64,000 bases of DNA from Scalesia atractyloides (GCA_947069175.1 CAMTDV010000019.1:76383358-76447357), one strand, 5' to 3'; shown: positions 34,223-47,127, numbered from the stretch's first letter. Notes: generated by a model from the letters alone, not told the origin. Numbers and translations: made by a program.

Positions 34223-34329
34223 AATTATATATATATTTACACATCCAGTCCTGCTGAAAATGTAAGTCATATTAGAAACTATCTTCTGAGTTCTGACAGT
34301 TTCTTCGATACACCTTCAACTTCTCATAA

Positions 34330-35290
34330 TTAACATCTAGCCTCTCTAGATTGGTACCTGTACCTATGAGCCCAAAATAAATAATGTAGGAAATTGAGTG
34401 CACTCAAGATGCACATCAACCAGTAAAACCTTTCCAAATGATAATGGTTCAAGTTCCCGCCGGACAGCCATCCAGGATTGCCGGAGCTGCCGGTGGCGCT
34501 GTTCACCACCGACACGATCATCGAACTCAAATAGTACCCTATTGCCAACGAAGCGAAAGATAGCGATGTCGCTAAAGACTTCATATTCGCAGGCGCTTCG
34601 CTAAAGAAGAACTCCATTAACCCGGCCAATGTGAATAGATCCGCGGACCCAAGAAACAAGTATTGGAGCGCGATCCAAAGAAAAGTTATTGGTAATGGCT
34701 CGTGCTGGTCGAGCCCAGCTCTGGTCGCGATCTTTTTTCTTTTGATCTCGACCAGAGCTGCGACTCGCCATAGCCATTATCGATAAAAGTAAACCGATTC
34801 CTATTCGTTGTAAATGTGAAATGCCCATTTCGGATTTCGTCGCTTTTCGCGCGAATGGGATTATGATGTGATCGTAAATCGGAGCTAGGAGCATGATGAA
34901 AATAACCGGGAAAACGGGTAGCGACGCAGCTGGGACTTTTAGCGACCCAATTTTCGTGTTCATGGTTGAGGCTTGTTGTACGGAGAATGTCGAAAGTTGC
35001 GCTAAACAACAGTTAAGCATGATCGTGCAAGCGAAGATCGGGAGTACTAGTAAAACGATCTTGACGTCTTCGACTTGTTGGACCGAGCATCGTAGGAAAT
35101 CGTAAGCGGGTTTGGTTGCCGCAGCTTGGTTTAAGAATTTGAGACTTGTAGAGGGGCTTTCGGGTTCTTCAGATTCTTTTGTGACGGTTTGTTGTCGCGG
35201 TTCGGTATCGTTTGGGGACAATGACATGCTCACTATGGCATTGCTTGGACTTCTAGCGATGTAACTATTTAACATTGCCCCAATCAAAAC
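34330..35290 (-). CDS. NPF4: NPF4 exon 5 with one-base insertion
   Basis: Starts VLIGAMLNSYIARSP, then the variable central loop, QQVEDVKIVLLVLPIFACTI, helices, LAPIYDHIIIPFARK, and after the lesion FLGSADLFTLAGLMEFFF and ALNFLHYLFWAHRYRY before TAA at 34332-34330. The extra base near 34767 (GGCGAGTCGC on the minus strand) would truncate the protein by about 150 residues. Confidence 0.92.
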
Positions 35291-38200
35291 CTGCATCAGT
35301 GTTATTCGTGTGTTAAAACACCAATTGTGTAATCTGAAATGCCGCCTGTTTAACTCGTTTATCTAACTGAGTCAAACAGATAATCGAGTTGTAAAAAAAT
35401 GAGTTACCTGTTTAATCAGTATAAATAAATAAGTTGAACAAGTCAACCTAAATAGTGCCGGTGTAATTAAATGATTTAAATAGGTCAATATAAATATTAT
35501 ATGTTTATTAATCATGTTTGTTTTGACAACCTAAAACCTGATTATATGGAATTCATGGTCTTACCTTAAAGATTGTGGTAAGGGGGCTACCGGATGGGAT
35601 CTTGTTCCTATAAAATTTGGAACCTGCCAAGAACACGGGAATCGACAACAAAATCGTCAACGTAGAAATTCCAAACCCCCATTCCCATCCTTTGTTGTCT
35701 TCGATCCAAATCACGAATGTAACCGCAATGAGAGCCCCCAAGGCAAGACAAAACACAAAGTAGTTAAAGAATGTCGACCGTTGTTTTCTCCCCTTTGCCG
35801 TATTTTCGTCGAACTGTTCCGCACCATGTGCGGGTAAGGACCCTTTGATACAGCCTACGCCTAATGCGACCAAGTAAAGGCCCAAAAAAAGCACGGCAGC
35901 TTTCGCTCCGTGCACTTGTTCACATGGGGCCGTGGCTCCTTGAGGGCTACACTTTGGTGGCTTTAACGAGGATGAATGAGCTTGTATGGTTAGTATCACC
36001 AGACCCTGCACAAACACGAAAAACACGCCATTAGAAGAGTTATAGAACAATTATATAAACAATGGTCGACATTGGTTAGGGTGACAGTTTTTGACATGAT
36101 ACAAAAATAAGTAGATTTTTGATTGGCTATTATAACCGTTTAAAAGTAATTCATATTTAGATGAATTTATTAAAAATGTCAACCCAAATCTTTCAAACTA
36201 CTAACCCTTTGATTAATACCCAAAATCAATATATAGAAAGTACTATTAATTACTAAAGGACATTGAACTCAATGATAAGAATATATTAAAATGATATTAT
36301 TAATTAATATTAAAGAACATCATTAAAGTACTGTAGTTTTTTTAATCTCTTTAATTTCTTTAATGGGTCTAATACAGCGTCAATTCTTTGTCTTTTTCTA
36401 GTTTAATTTTACTTATACTGTTAACAACAAACGTGAGATGACGTCATGACAATGGTTCTTTATTATATTTGTAAGATGGTCGATACTTGCATCATAGATT
36501 AATATCACTCTCTTTTTAATTTATTATTTTTACTTATTTCTAAAATTAGTTAAACTGATTTTAAAGTAAACTTTCGTTTTACTCCATGTGGTTTGGTCAC
36601 TTTAACGGTTTTGCCCCAAACCTTTAAAAATAATTATTTTCCTCCAATAGTTTGCTGTGGTTTTTTCCATTTTGCTCTGCGCCTCTAATTCGATTCAAAT
36701 TGTCTGCTTTTAATCATATACGTGGATGTGTAACATGAGCTTGGACCCACACCCATTAAACCTATTGTAATAAATCCAACATAAGCTAGATCATTTTCTT
36801 ATTTTCTTATTCATTTTTCCTTTTTAATTAATAATTAGTGTATAAAGAGATGTTCAATACAAAATTACTTTTAAATAGAGCATTGATTTAGACATATGTA
36901 TAAGTTAGTTATTATAGCACATTTTATATTATTTTTTTGGTAAACTAATGTAAAGGTGTCTTTCTTATTATATATTCAAATACCTATGTAAAATATATTT
37001 GGATTCTCACTTGTGTCTATAAAGTACACGTGGCCCTTAATGATTATTGTGTCATACATACATACATATATGATTTGATATTTGATAGTCAAACAAGCAT
37101 GTATAAATCGTTTCATTGATAGTTAACAACTTTTCTCCGTCATTAGTATGTTTCATTAATTAATAAAACAAGACTAATGAAGTAAAATGTCAACTAGAAA
37201 CAGTACTCTTATGAAGTAAAATGTCAACTAAAGATAGTACTATTTTGAAAGTACGATTGCCTATATAGCAAATTTCTCTTTATGATCTCGCCTGGTTAAT
37301 TTCGGTTTCTTAGGGGACCAAGAACTAAAAGTTCGTTAGAATGTGACCTATATATTTACTCTTATGTATGGATGCAAAACAAGGTTTCCAATTTCAAGTA
37401 TTGTCCGAGTAGTCACTACAAGGTAGGCTGTCGATACGAGTTTCTCAACTCCACCTAATTACTCGAAATCAATCAAACACGGTAAATCTCAGCCGAAATC
37501 GGATCTAGTAGGTCAACTTGGGCGGAGTTTGACTTAAAAAAAATTAAAATGTAAGTTCTATGCCTATCATATTAGAAAGAATATCATTTCACGTTTTTTG
37601 TTATAAATATTAGTAAATTTGTGTTATTTGACATATATTTAATATCTGAAAACTAATTTCTTTATAATTTAACATGTCCGAGTACTCCACGAGTACTCTT
37701 CGCCTAGGCCGAGTACTCTCAACTCCCCGGTCGACCGACTAGGGAGCGCCTAACGACTTTTGCAACCATGCTCTTATGTATGATTTATCGAAGTCGTTTC
37801 TCGATAGTTGGACTCGTACTCAATGCCATCATACTGGTGGTAGTCTTAATTTCTACTTGAGCCTCTTTTTGTTTAAAGATATAAAAAGTTGCAATGTGAT
37901 TTGTATGTGAAAGAGAGAAAAAACTTATGTGTGAAAGAGAAAAAGATGGGCATAAGTATGAAAGGATAATAAAGTGGTTGTGCTATATAAATTCTAGTTT
38001 CTTTTAACATAGCGTAGGATTAAGGGAATCTCGTGGGGCGAGTTTGATTCACATGTTTCGACTTGTTTTCTGGAAGATAATATTCGATGTGTAACGGTTG
38101 TGTCACATTATCCATGTTATATATTCACAAAATAAAGAAACTAGACCATTGAACCATCATATAGTAATATTATATACACATAAATTCATGTTATTATATA

Positions 38201-38428
38201 TTTTTTTGAACGGAATTCATGTTATTATATGTAACGAATATATTTTAAAACTTTTGCATCTATCAAAAGATTGACACGTTTTTCCACTAATAAAAGGAAA
38301 GTGCAAACTACGCTATTGTAGGCACGGTTTTTCTGCTTTCTTTTTTCCTATAGATTTTTCTATTTGCTCAAAGTTGAACCACTAAAACCTAGATATATAA
38401 ATCATGCAATGTATACTTTATAATATAT

Positions 38429-38478
<50 letters not shown>

Positions 38479-41400
38479 ATGTATATATATATATGATTAG
38501 GTTTAAGAGTTAACACTAATGTATTTGCGAATTGAGCGAACTAATCCAGGTTATACACGTGTGTATGTCAAATGGCCAAGATTTGATGATGAAATAACTA
38601 GTGTATTTTACGATTGATAAGAATCTTAGCATACATGTATAAATCAATAGTCAGAATTTGTTAACTAAGTTCACAAATTCACTAGTGTTCACTTTAGAAC
38701 CCCACCTTATATATATATATATAACATATATATATATATATATAATAAAGAGAGAGAGAGTTACCGGAACTCAACAAGTGCACTCATAAGGTAGATTTGA
38801 TAGGTGGTAAAGAAAGCATCAGATAAGAAGCCACCAAGAAGGGCAAGATTAATATTTTAATTTTACTTATACTGATAACAGCAAACGTGAGATGACATAA
38901 TGACAATGGTTCTTTATTATATTTGTAAGATGGTCGATACTTGCATCATAGATTAATATCACTCTCTTTTTAATTTATTTATTTTACTTATTTCTAAAAT
39001 TAGTTAAACTGATTTTAGAGTAAACTTTCGTTTTGCTTCATGTGGTTTGGTTACTTTAACGGTTTTGCCCCAAACCTTTAAAAATAGCCATTTTCCTCCA
39101 ATAGTTTGCCGTGGTTTTTCCATTTTGCTCCCCGCCTCTAATTCCATTCAAATTGTCTGTTTATTGGAGGAAAATGACTATTTTTAAAGGTTTGGGACAA
39201 AACCGTTAAAGTGACCAAACCACAGGTAGAAAAACGAAAGTTTACTCATGATTTTATTTTTGGATTTTAAACCATTAAAGATGTTTATAACATATTCATA
39301 AATAAATCAACATTTTAAAGAATTAAAGATGTGCATATGGGCTTTAATTTTTTTATCTAGATTTATAAATAAATTCACTTTATATATTAAATCACCGGCT
39401 TAAGGATATCAAAGTATATAGTATTTTTTTACTTAATAAGTTAATAGGTTTAATAGTGATATTAGTGGTTGTTAAATGTGGTTTTTGTAAGCTCGATTGT
39501 TTGTTTTGTTTTATAATATATTATCGGTTTAAGATTTCAAAGTATATAGTATTTTTATTACTTAGTAGGTTTAGTAGTAATATTAATGGTTGTTAAATGT
39601 GGTTTTTATGAGCTTTGTTTGTTTTGTTTTATAAATTCTTTTGTTGCCCTTTGAGGCGTGGTTAGGTTTACGTAAAGATTTCTATATTATTTTATAAAAT
39701 TTCAAGACGGGTTAACATGTTACAACGCGCGTAGAACTATTTCTAGTTTTCTATTAAGTGATGAGAGTTAAAAACCTATTTTATAAATTTAGATTGCCGT
39801 TCGATTTACAATATGAATAGTTTTGTCTCTATATATGGAAAGTCGGCTTTTGTGGATGTCATTATCTCAATATATGGAAATAGACCCAAAATCTTAACAA
39901 CCCACTAAAATGGCACTTTGGGCATGACATATCCCACCGAGATTGTTCTGACAACTTTTACTTTGGTATATTAATAAACTACATTATTTGAGTATTTTTA
40001 CACGTTTACAACATGATTGTACAAATAAAATTGCATACAAATTTATATATTTAGTTATTACTAGATGCCAAGTGAATAAAGTAGGCTTATACTTTTAACA
40101 ACAATTTCTTTTAGTTTTTGTCGTATGTGAAATTTAAACTTACAACCTTTCATTTTCAAATCCTTATGTTTAAAAGCTTTGCCTTTACTAAACCCTACCC
40201 ATTCGAATTAGACTTATGCTTCCACTTACAATAATTTTTGGGCGAATAATTATTATAGGCTAACAATATAAACGGTATATTATTCACTTTTTAGCAAGTG
40301 GAAATTATTACACCTTTATAATCATACAATAAGTAAAGGGTGTGTACTTTTTGATTTGATAGATGTAATTTATATGATATCCATCTTTTTTAATGATCGG
40401 CCCATGATAAAAACTGATTTTTTACGATCTACGGGTAAGAGCGATTTTAAAATTATCACAAACAAATGTATGTAATACAAAATAAAAAATAATTTATTAA
40501 CAATGGTTCTAGGTTTAATTACGATAAAAAAAAACCCTAATTAATATACCGATAGCAATATTGCTTGGTCGGCATTAATTCAGTTTGTTACGTATAGCTA
40601 GTTCGGTATCTTTATTTACCGGCCGGTTATAAAAAAATTAAACTTATTTTACCTCGTTTTATGATATACTAGAGGATATATTTTAATAATATAATAACTT
40701 AAACTTATTAATATATACCAGTGTTGTAAAACTCGCGATTAATTGGCGACTAGTCGTCGATTAATTGCTAGTCGGCCCGAACGGCCCGAATCGGTCCTAG
40801 TCGGCCAACCAAAAATCGGAAAAAATCGGGAAAAGTCGGAATGATCCGAAAAAAATCAGAAAAATCGAAAAAAATCACAGATTCCGCCCTGAACCTGCCA
40901 TATTCTGGTAAAAACTTGTCAACTTAAAAAAATTATGTATAAAAATATGTGTATAGATGTATAGAACTTAAAATTATACATAAAAAGCCCGATCCGATTA
41001 ATCCCGATTAATCACGAGTAATCCCGATTAATAGCTAGTCCCCACTCCACCGGCCGACTAGCGCCTAGCGAGTTCTATAACCATGATGTATACACATATA
41101 ACTATTTTTAAATAAAATACATAAATATTGTTTATTTTGGTGTTGATTTCGAATACTATTATCATTTCAAAATCTAATGTTTAATATAATAATTAAAATT
41201 TGTTTAATAATCCGATCCAACCAACCGTTGTCAAGGCGTTATAAGAACACTCATCTGTAATGGCGAAGCTTGAATAGAAACTCGGTGGGGGCGAACTTTA
41301 AAAATTCAAATTTGTGAGGGCAGATTCTTAAAAGATCCAACATTTTACACTAGAAAACAATTTTCAGTGAAATTAACACTACGCGTAAATAATCGGTGGG

Positions 41401-44400
41401 GGCGGGCACCCCATGCCTCCATTATCCTCCGCACATGCTCATCCGGTTTGATAATATAGAAAATTTTCAGTTCCAGATCTAAATCGATTATAATAATACT
41501 AAAAAGAAGTCATAATTTATCCAAATACATAATATGTGTTTTTATATTTATATGGCTAATAATTTATCACATTTGTATCTTGATTGGCATGATTGTGTTC
41601 CCACTTCCTTGGTCAACATCCTAAAATTTTACTCAGTCAATAAGAACAACAACATTATCCACAATTTAAGCGATGCCCACATGGTGAAAACAAGTGGTCA
41701 ATTTGTCTAAGTTGTATTTGTTTGACTTCAAACGGTAGATATATGGGTGACAAGTGTATATATAAAACTCTAGGTGTCTAGTGAGAGATGGTGCCACGTG
41801 GCAGGTATAAGATGGGCAACTACATTTATTATATGAGCACCGTTGAAACGGTCTTATCGGGACAAGAGACAAAACATTAATGGTAAGAAGTCCACCTTGT
41901 TTTCACCACTTTTAATCATATACGTGGATGTGTAACATGAGCTTGGACCCACACCCATTAAACCTATTGTAATAAATCCAACATAAGCTAGATCCTTTTC
42001 TTATTTTCTTATTCATTTTTCCTTTTTAATTAATAATTAGTGTATAAAGGGATGTTCAATACAAAATTACTTTTAAATAGAGCATTGATTTAGACATATG
42101 TATAAGTTAGTTATTATAGCACATTTTATATTATTTTTTTGGTAAACTAATGTAAAGGTGTCTTTCTTATTATATATTCAAATACCTATGTAAAATATAT
42201 TTGGATTCTCACTTGTATCTATAAAGTACGCGTGGCCCTTAATAATTATTGTGTCATACATACATACATATATGATTTGATATTTGATAGTCAAAACAAG
42301 CATGTATAAATCGTTTCATTGATAGTTTACAACTTTTCTCGTCATTAGTATGTTTCATTAATTAATAAAACAAGACTAATGAAGTAAAATGTCAACTAGA
42401 AACAGTACTCTTATGAAGTAAAATGTCAACTAAAGATAGTACTATTTTGAAAGTACGATTGCCTATATAGCAAATTTCTCTTTATGATCTCGCCTGGTTA
42501 ATTTCGGTTTCTTAGGGGACCAAGAACTAAAAGTTCGTTAGAATGTGACCATATATATTTACTCTTATGTATGGATGCAAAACAAGGTTTCCAATTTCAA
42601 GTATTGTCCGAGTAGTCACTACAAGGTAGGCTGCCGATGCGAGTTTCTCAACTCCACCTAATTACTCGAAATCAATCAAACACGGTAAATCTCAGCCGAA
42701 ATCGGATCTAGTAGGTCAACTTGGGCGGAGTTTGACTTAAAAAAAAGTTAAAATGTAAGTTCTATGCCTATCATATTAGAGAAAGAATATCATTTCACGT
42801 TTTTTGTTATAAATATTAGTAAATTTGTGTTATTTGACATATATTTAATATCTGAAAACTAATTTCTTTATAATTTAACATGTCCGAGTACTCCTCGAGT
42901 ACTCTTCGCCTAGGCCGAGTACTCTCAACTCTCCGGTCGACCGACTAGGGAGCGCCTAACGACTTTTGCAACCATGCTCTTATGTATGATTTATCGAAGT
43001 CGTTTCTCGATAGTTGGACTCGTACTCAATGCCATCATACTGGTGGTAGTCTTAATTTCTACTTGAGCCTTTTTTTGTTTAAAGATATAAAAAGTTGCAA
43101 TGCGATTTGTATGTGAAAGAGAGAAAAAACTTATGTGTGAAAGAGAAAAAGATGGGCATAAGTATGAAACGATAATAAAGTGGTTGTGCTATATAAATTC
43201 TAGTTTCTTTTAACATAGCGTAGGATTAAGGGAATCTCGTGGGCGAGTTTGATTCACATGTTTCGACTTGTTTTCTGGAAGATAATATTCGATGTGTAAC
43301 GGTTTTGTCACATTATCCATGTTATATATTCACAAAATAAAGAAACTAGACCATTGAACCATCATATAGTAATATTATATACACATAAATTCATGTTATT
43401 ATATATTTTTTTGAACGGAATTCATATTATTATATGTAACGAATATATTTTAAAACTTTTGCATCTATCAAAAGATTGACACGTTTTTCCACTACTAAAA
43501 GGAAGTGCAAACTACGCTATTGTAGGCACGGTTTTTCTGCTTTCTTTTTTCCTATAGATTTTTCTATTTTGCTCAAAGTTGAACCACTAAAACCTAGATA
43601 TATAAATCATGCAATATATACTTTATAATATATAATTATAATTTATATATATTATATATATATATATATATGATTAGGTTTAAGAGTTAACACTAGTGTA
43701 TTTGCGAATTGAGCGAACTAATTCTGGTTATACACGCGTGTATATCAAATGGCTAAGATTTGATGATGAAATAACTAGTGTATTTTACGATTTGATAATG
43801 AAATCTTAGCCATACAGTCAGGATTTGTTAACTCAGTTCACAAATTCACTAGTGTTCACTTTAGAACCCCACCTTGTATATATATAGAGAGAGAGAGAGT
43901 TACCAGGAACTCAACAAGGGCACTCATAAGGTAGATTTGATAGGTGGTTAAAGAAAGCATCAGATAAGAAGCCACCAAGAAGGGCAAGAAGAAAAGCAGT
44001 CCCCATGAAATCTGTGACATGATTTGCTGCTTTTGAAGGAGAAAAGTGCATGAATTGTGTCAAGTACAACACCAAGTTGCTTGCATTTGCTAGATATGCT
44101 AGGTTTTCCATCACCTCCACAACTAAACAAACAAAACAAATATTAAAGATTTCAAAATCCCATTTAAGATATTCATAAACTTGAGAGATAAATTAACCCT
44201 AATGAAAAAAGTTTTGATCTTGATCATCTTGGCTTTGACTTTACCTAACACAAAGGAGGCAGCAAGCATGCCACCATGTTTGCCTTTGATTGCAGGTTTC
44301 TTCTTCCAATCCACATAGCCTTCCCATATGTTGTTGGAGTGTTCTTGTGATTCCACTTCCTATAAAACACATAAACAAGAAAACCCTAATTGTATAAGTG

Positions 44401-44538
44401 ATCAACTTCAAGAACAAAGTCAAACTTTCTTGCTTTGCAAATGATCAAAACTGTTAAAGATAAAGAAAGAGATGATGAACTCACCATTTCTCTTGTGAAT
44501 CCTTTGAAAAGGAGAGTTGGGAGTTGGAAGTGAGGCAT
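34330..44538 (-). CDS. NPF4: NPF4-clade (NRT1/PTR family) transporter gene, five exons, two frameshifts
   Basis: A plant NPF membrane transporter, 12 transmembrane helices expected, which moves nitrate, abscisic acid or other small substrates across the plasma membrane with protons. Closest by eye to the NPF4.5/NPF4.6 (AIT1/NRT1.2) branch. Exons on the minus strand: 44538-44485, 44359-44245, 44122-43904, 36005-35565, 35290-34330. All introns have GT-AG ends. With one base removed in exons 3 and 5 the lengths sum to 595 codons, the usual family size. Extra bases: one near 43948 (exon 3, after GGFLSDAF) and one near 34767 (exon 5, after LSIMAMA). Each is followed by conserved family sequence in the next frame. 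Either this is a recent pseudogene or the assembly has two indel errors. The helix-1 ExxER motif of many NPFs reads EVMEN here, as I recall for NPF4. Confidence 0.9.
35565..36005 (-). CDS. NPF4: NPF4 exon 4
   Basis: 147 codons in phase. Starts GLVILTIQAHSSSLKPPKC and contains the NPF signature region LYLVALGVGCIKGSLPAHG and AEQFDENTAKGRKQRSTFFNYFVF, then two more helices, ending SPLTTIFK. Acceptor TGCAG, donor GTAAGA. No lesion seen. Confidence 0.94.
38494..38708. mobile_element. TA-tract MITE e, duplicate copy
   Basis: Same element as 43671-43876, flanked by (TA)n at 38437-38493 and 38709-38745. Carried along in the tandem duplication. Confidence 0.78.
38764..38848 (-). pseudogene. Partial copy of NPF4 exon 3
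   Basis: 85 bases matching the last part of exon 3, encoding LALLGGFLSDAFFTTYQIYL and more in frame, then a GTAACT donor after TTCCG. It lacks the first 130 bases and an acceptor site, so it should not be spliced in on its own. Confidence 0.9.
39018..39247. repeat. Inverted repeat in NPF4 intron 3
   Basis: Arms 39018-39108 and 39162-39247 are near-perfect reverse complements (AGTAAACTTTCGTTTT ... AAAACGAAAGTTTACT), with a 50-base centre. A single-arm copy lies at 36560-36650. Likely the end of a foldback or MITE element. Confidence 0.8.
40721..41086. mobile_element. MITE with ~35-bp terminal inverted repeats (intron 3)
   Basis: Left arm GTTGTAAAACTCGCGATTAA and right arm, read in reverse, GTTATAGAACTCGCTAGGCG, with GCGACTAGTCG-type sequence next to both. 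About 366 bp, non-coding. The right end resembles text at 37735-37770 and its duplicate at 42950-42980 (GGGAGCGCCTAACGACTTTTGCAACCATG-like, split), so the family is present several times. Confidence 0.65.
43671..43876. mobile_element. TA-tract MITE e in NPF4 intron 3
   Basis: 206 bp with long inverted repeats: left AGTTAACACTAGTGTATTTG, right (reversed) AGTGAACACTAGTGAATTTG, continuing for about 50 bases. (TA)n tracts on both sides. Confidence 0.82.
43904..44122 (-). CDS. NPF4: NPF4 exon 3 with one-base insertion
   Basis: Acceptor TTTAG. Carries helices 1-2: VEVMENLAYLANASNLVLYL, FSPSKAANHVTDFMGTAFLL, ALLGGFLSDAFF. Then an extra A on the minus strand (within TTTAACC, 43948-43949) shifts the frame and gives a TGA 16 codons on. 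The partial exon copy at 38764-38848 has TTTACC here and keeps the frame. Donor GTAACT. Confidence 0.9.
44245..44359 (-). CDS. NPF4: NPF4 exon 2
   Basis: Acceptor TATAG at 44360-44364, then EVESQEHSNNIWEGYVDWK and KGKHGGMLAASFVL, the conserved cytosolic N-terminus running into helix 1. Ends with one base of the next codon before donor GTAAAG. Confidence 0.9.
44485..44538 (-). CDS. NPF4: NPF4 exon 1
   Basis: 18 codons from ATG at 44538, reading MPHFQLPTLLFKGFTREM, then donor GTGAGT. This ATG is in phase with exon 2 without a leftover base. An alternative is translation from the Met just before the donor. Confidence 0.72.
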
Positions 44539-46703
44539 CAATTGGAAGGAGAGATGAAGAGAAAGGGTTTAATTTAAAAGAGAGAGTTGTCTAGAAAAAT
44601 CTCTCCTCTCTCTCTCCTCACTCTATATATGTTGTGTGTATATATATATGTGTGTATCTCAACCTTCACTTTTTTGGAGGAAAGAAAGATTATAAAGATA
44701 AATCACTTTCACAATCTCCTATAGTCTGTATTGTAACATATATATATATATAGTGCTCAAAAGCCCTTTTGAATTGACATATTTGGTATTGATAAAGCAA
44801 TAATCAAGGTCTTGGCTTTTTTTTAATATGGAGGAGAGAGAAACCGAAAGAACCATGCTTTTATATTTATGTGGTGGGAAGATAGCAAGGAGGAAGAGAT
44901 GGCTTTCTAGGCATAAGATGGGATGGGGGTGGGGATCATAGAGAGAAAAGATAGGCATCAAATGCTCCAATGATAAATTTTAAAGGAAAGATATTATAAT
45001 AAAGTTGTTTTTTCACATATTATATTCTTGAATCTTTTTGTGATTTTTTTCTCTAATAGTCTAATTGAAAGTTTTTAACAATGCATATCAATGTGATGTT
45101 TTTTTTTATAATAGTGAAAATAAAACTTGTAGAAAAAGAGAGAGCACAACTATTTAGTGATACTCGATCGATGCGATTGAGCTACGCTCACTCCAACTAA
45201 ATACCTGTCTTATTATTGACCTAACGTGTAAATTAAATACATGTCCGATTATTGACCTAACATGTAGGTTTACGATTACAAGTGGGTTATAATATATATA
45301 TAAAGACAAAACGTTAAATCATTTCCTTAAGATGTAGTGAAGTAAAAAGGGAAAAATGGGTAATGTGACGCTTATATGTGATTAAGAAAGTTTAAGGTAT
45401 ATCTAATAGCCTAACAATAAAAAATTCATAACTTATTTATGTTTTATAATAAGATGTCTTTGATGATTATCTTAAGTTAATCATGTTTAATTTGGGTCAA
45501 AATCATTCGATCCACAATTAGGGGCATTGCCACATGGTGAAAATAACTAATTTAATTTGATTGATATAATATAACAATAAAGAAATGATTTGACATTGAT
45601 TTTTTTTATAACTGGTCGGTCATAAAACACTATTTTACGATATGCTAGCTGGATCGAATTTAAAAACATGTAACTTTATAATCTATATTATATAATAAAG
45701 TAAATCATATAAGACACACATGATAATTCATATATACATGATAACTCTATGAGTTGATCTTAATTATTTTTCACGCCTAAATAAATAGATAGATATAGAT
45801 AATAAAGTAAATCACGTAGGCACACATGACGCTCTATAAGTTGATCTTAATTATTTTTCACACCTAAATAAATAGATATAGATAATATTTCTTAATAAGA
45901 TTCAAATAAAAATATATTATTATCCATGAATTTTATCTTTTTATCCTTTACTCTAAATAAATAGATATAAATAATATTTGTTAGTGAGATTTAAACAAAA
46001 AAATATATTATTTTATTCATGAACTTTGTCTTTTACCATTTTATTTTCCATTTATATTTATCATGTCTTTGCTTTATAGTAGAGATTAACAAAATTGAAT
46101 TATAATAAAATAAGTATAAATAACTAATGGTTGTACTAACGTTTTAGACTTTTAATGTAAAAATATAACTAAAAATAGAAAATAAGAACTAAAGTTAGTA
46201 GGTGTAATCCCTATGAGATTATTTTGTTTAGAACCTTTTTGAATTTCTTTTATTGTTAGTTATTTTTATAAATAATCATTTTTAGTCGGTTGCTTTTATG
46301 GGCAAGACCGTATATATATGTACTTTCATATGGTAAGGGGATGCGGTAACTGAGCGACAAACGAGCTGAGATAGTTTGACTTTATCATTAGACTTATGTG
46401 GTATGCATATTCAACTTTCTTTTATGCACGTTTAATTTTAGTTTCAGTCAAGACCATTAAACATTCAAACTAGATAATGATGAGAATATTATAAATAAGA
46501 CAACCAATTTGGCGTGCAAGAAATTTTTTAATGAAATCTGAATTATTCGTTGTATTTTTTTACCTACCATATGGGTTCTTAAGTTTTTTTTATTTATATT
46601 AAAATCATTTTTATTATTTTAATTAAAACCAAACAAATACAAAGTATTTTTATTTGTTAAACCACGTGTACACATGGGCTCTAATCTAGTTACTTGATAT
46701 AGG
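44539..46703 (-). promoter_or_regulatory. NPF4 upstream region
   Basis: A TATATAGAG on the minus strand at 44622-44630 and a GA/CT-rich leader (44585-44620) precede the ATG by about 90 bases and could be the core promoter. Further up are AT-rich sequence and a tandem duplication at 45690-45890 (TTGATCTTAATTATTTTTCA twice). No other gene seen. Confidence 0.45.
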
Positions 46704-47088
46704 GAAATGCTAAAATGAGAACCACCTTAAGTTGCGAAAACCGTGATAATTTTTTGATCCAGCGCGATTTGGGTCAAAAAAATTTTGCACAAACGTAGAT
46801 GAAAAAATTATAAACACGTCTGTAAAAAAAGGTAATTTTTTTTTGCCGAGTCGGTAGTTTTAACTAATGCAAGTTTTTTTACGGTAGACGTCAATTTTGG
46901 AAGAAGGTAAATATTTTTTTTACGCCTCATGTAAATGTGGGTATGCGACATTTTTTAAATTTTCTTTTCTAAAACAAATTATTGTTTTTACGACTTTTGA
47001 GAAAAAAAATTCAGAAAAACCTTTTGATGACCTAGTTCTTGTGGTTCTTGCAACTCGTGGGGGTTCTCATTTTAACCGAATCCTACTT

Positions 47089-47091
<3 letters not shown>
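46704..47091. mobile_element. TA-tract MITE a
   Basis: Left end CTAAAATGAGAACCACCTTA and right end, reversed, GTTAAAATGAGAACCCCCAC, with AGTTGC shortly after in both. About 388 bp. Right side abuts (TA)n at 47092-47126. The left side starts near GATATAGGG. Confidence 0.72.

Positions 47092-47126
<35 letters not shown>

Positions 47127-47127
<1 letters not shown>

Larger units (their letters stand above)
36006..43903 (-). other. NPF4 intron 3 (7.9 kb) built by tandem duplication
   Basis: Three blocks explain most of it. Block Y occurs twice, 36707-38848 and 41909-43989, at near identity, and each copy ends in exon 3 sequence. Block X occurs twice, 36395-36706 and 38857-39159. Block Z (39160-41908) is present once, between X and Y of the upstream copy. 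So the unit exon3-end + Y + X was duplicated in tandem. The second copy of the exon 3 end (38764-38848) has a donor-like site but no acceptor or 5' half. Confidence 0.88.

Noticed and set aside
38764..38848. Alternative exon 3 of the NPF4 gene
   Set aside because: It lacks the 5' 130 bases and an acceptor site, and it is explained by tandem duplication.
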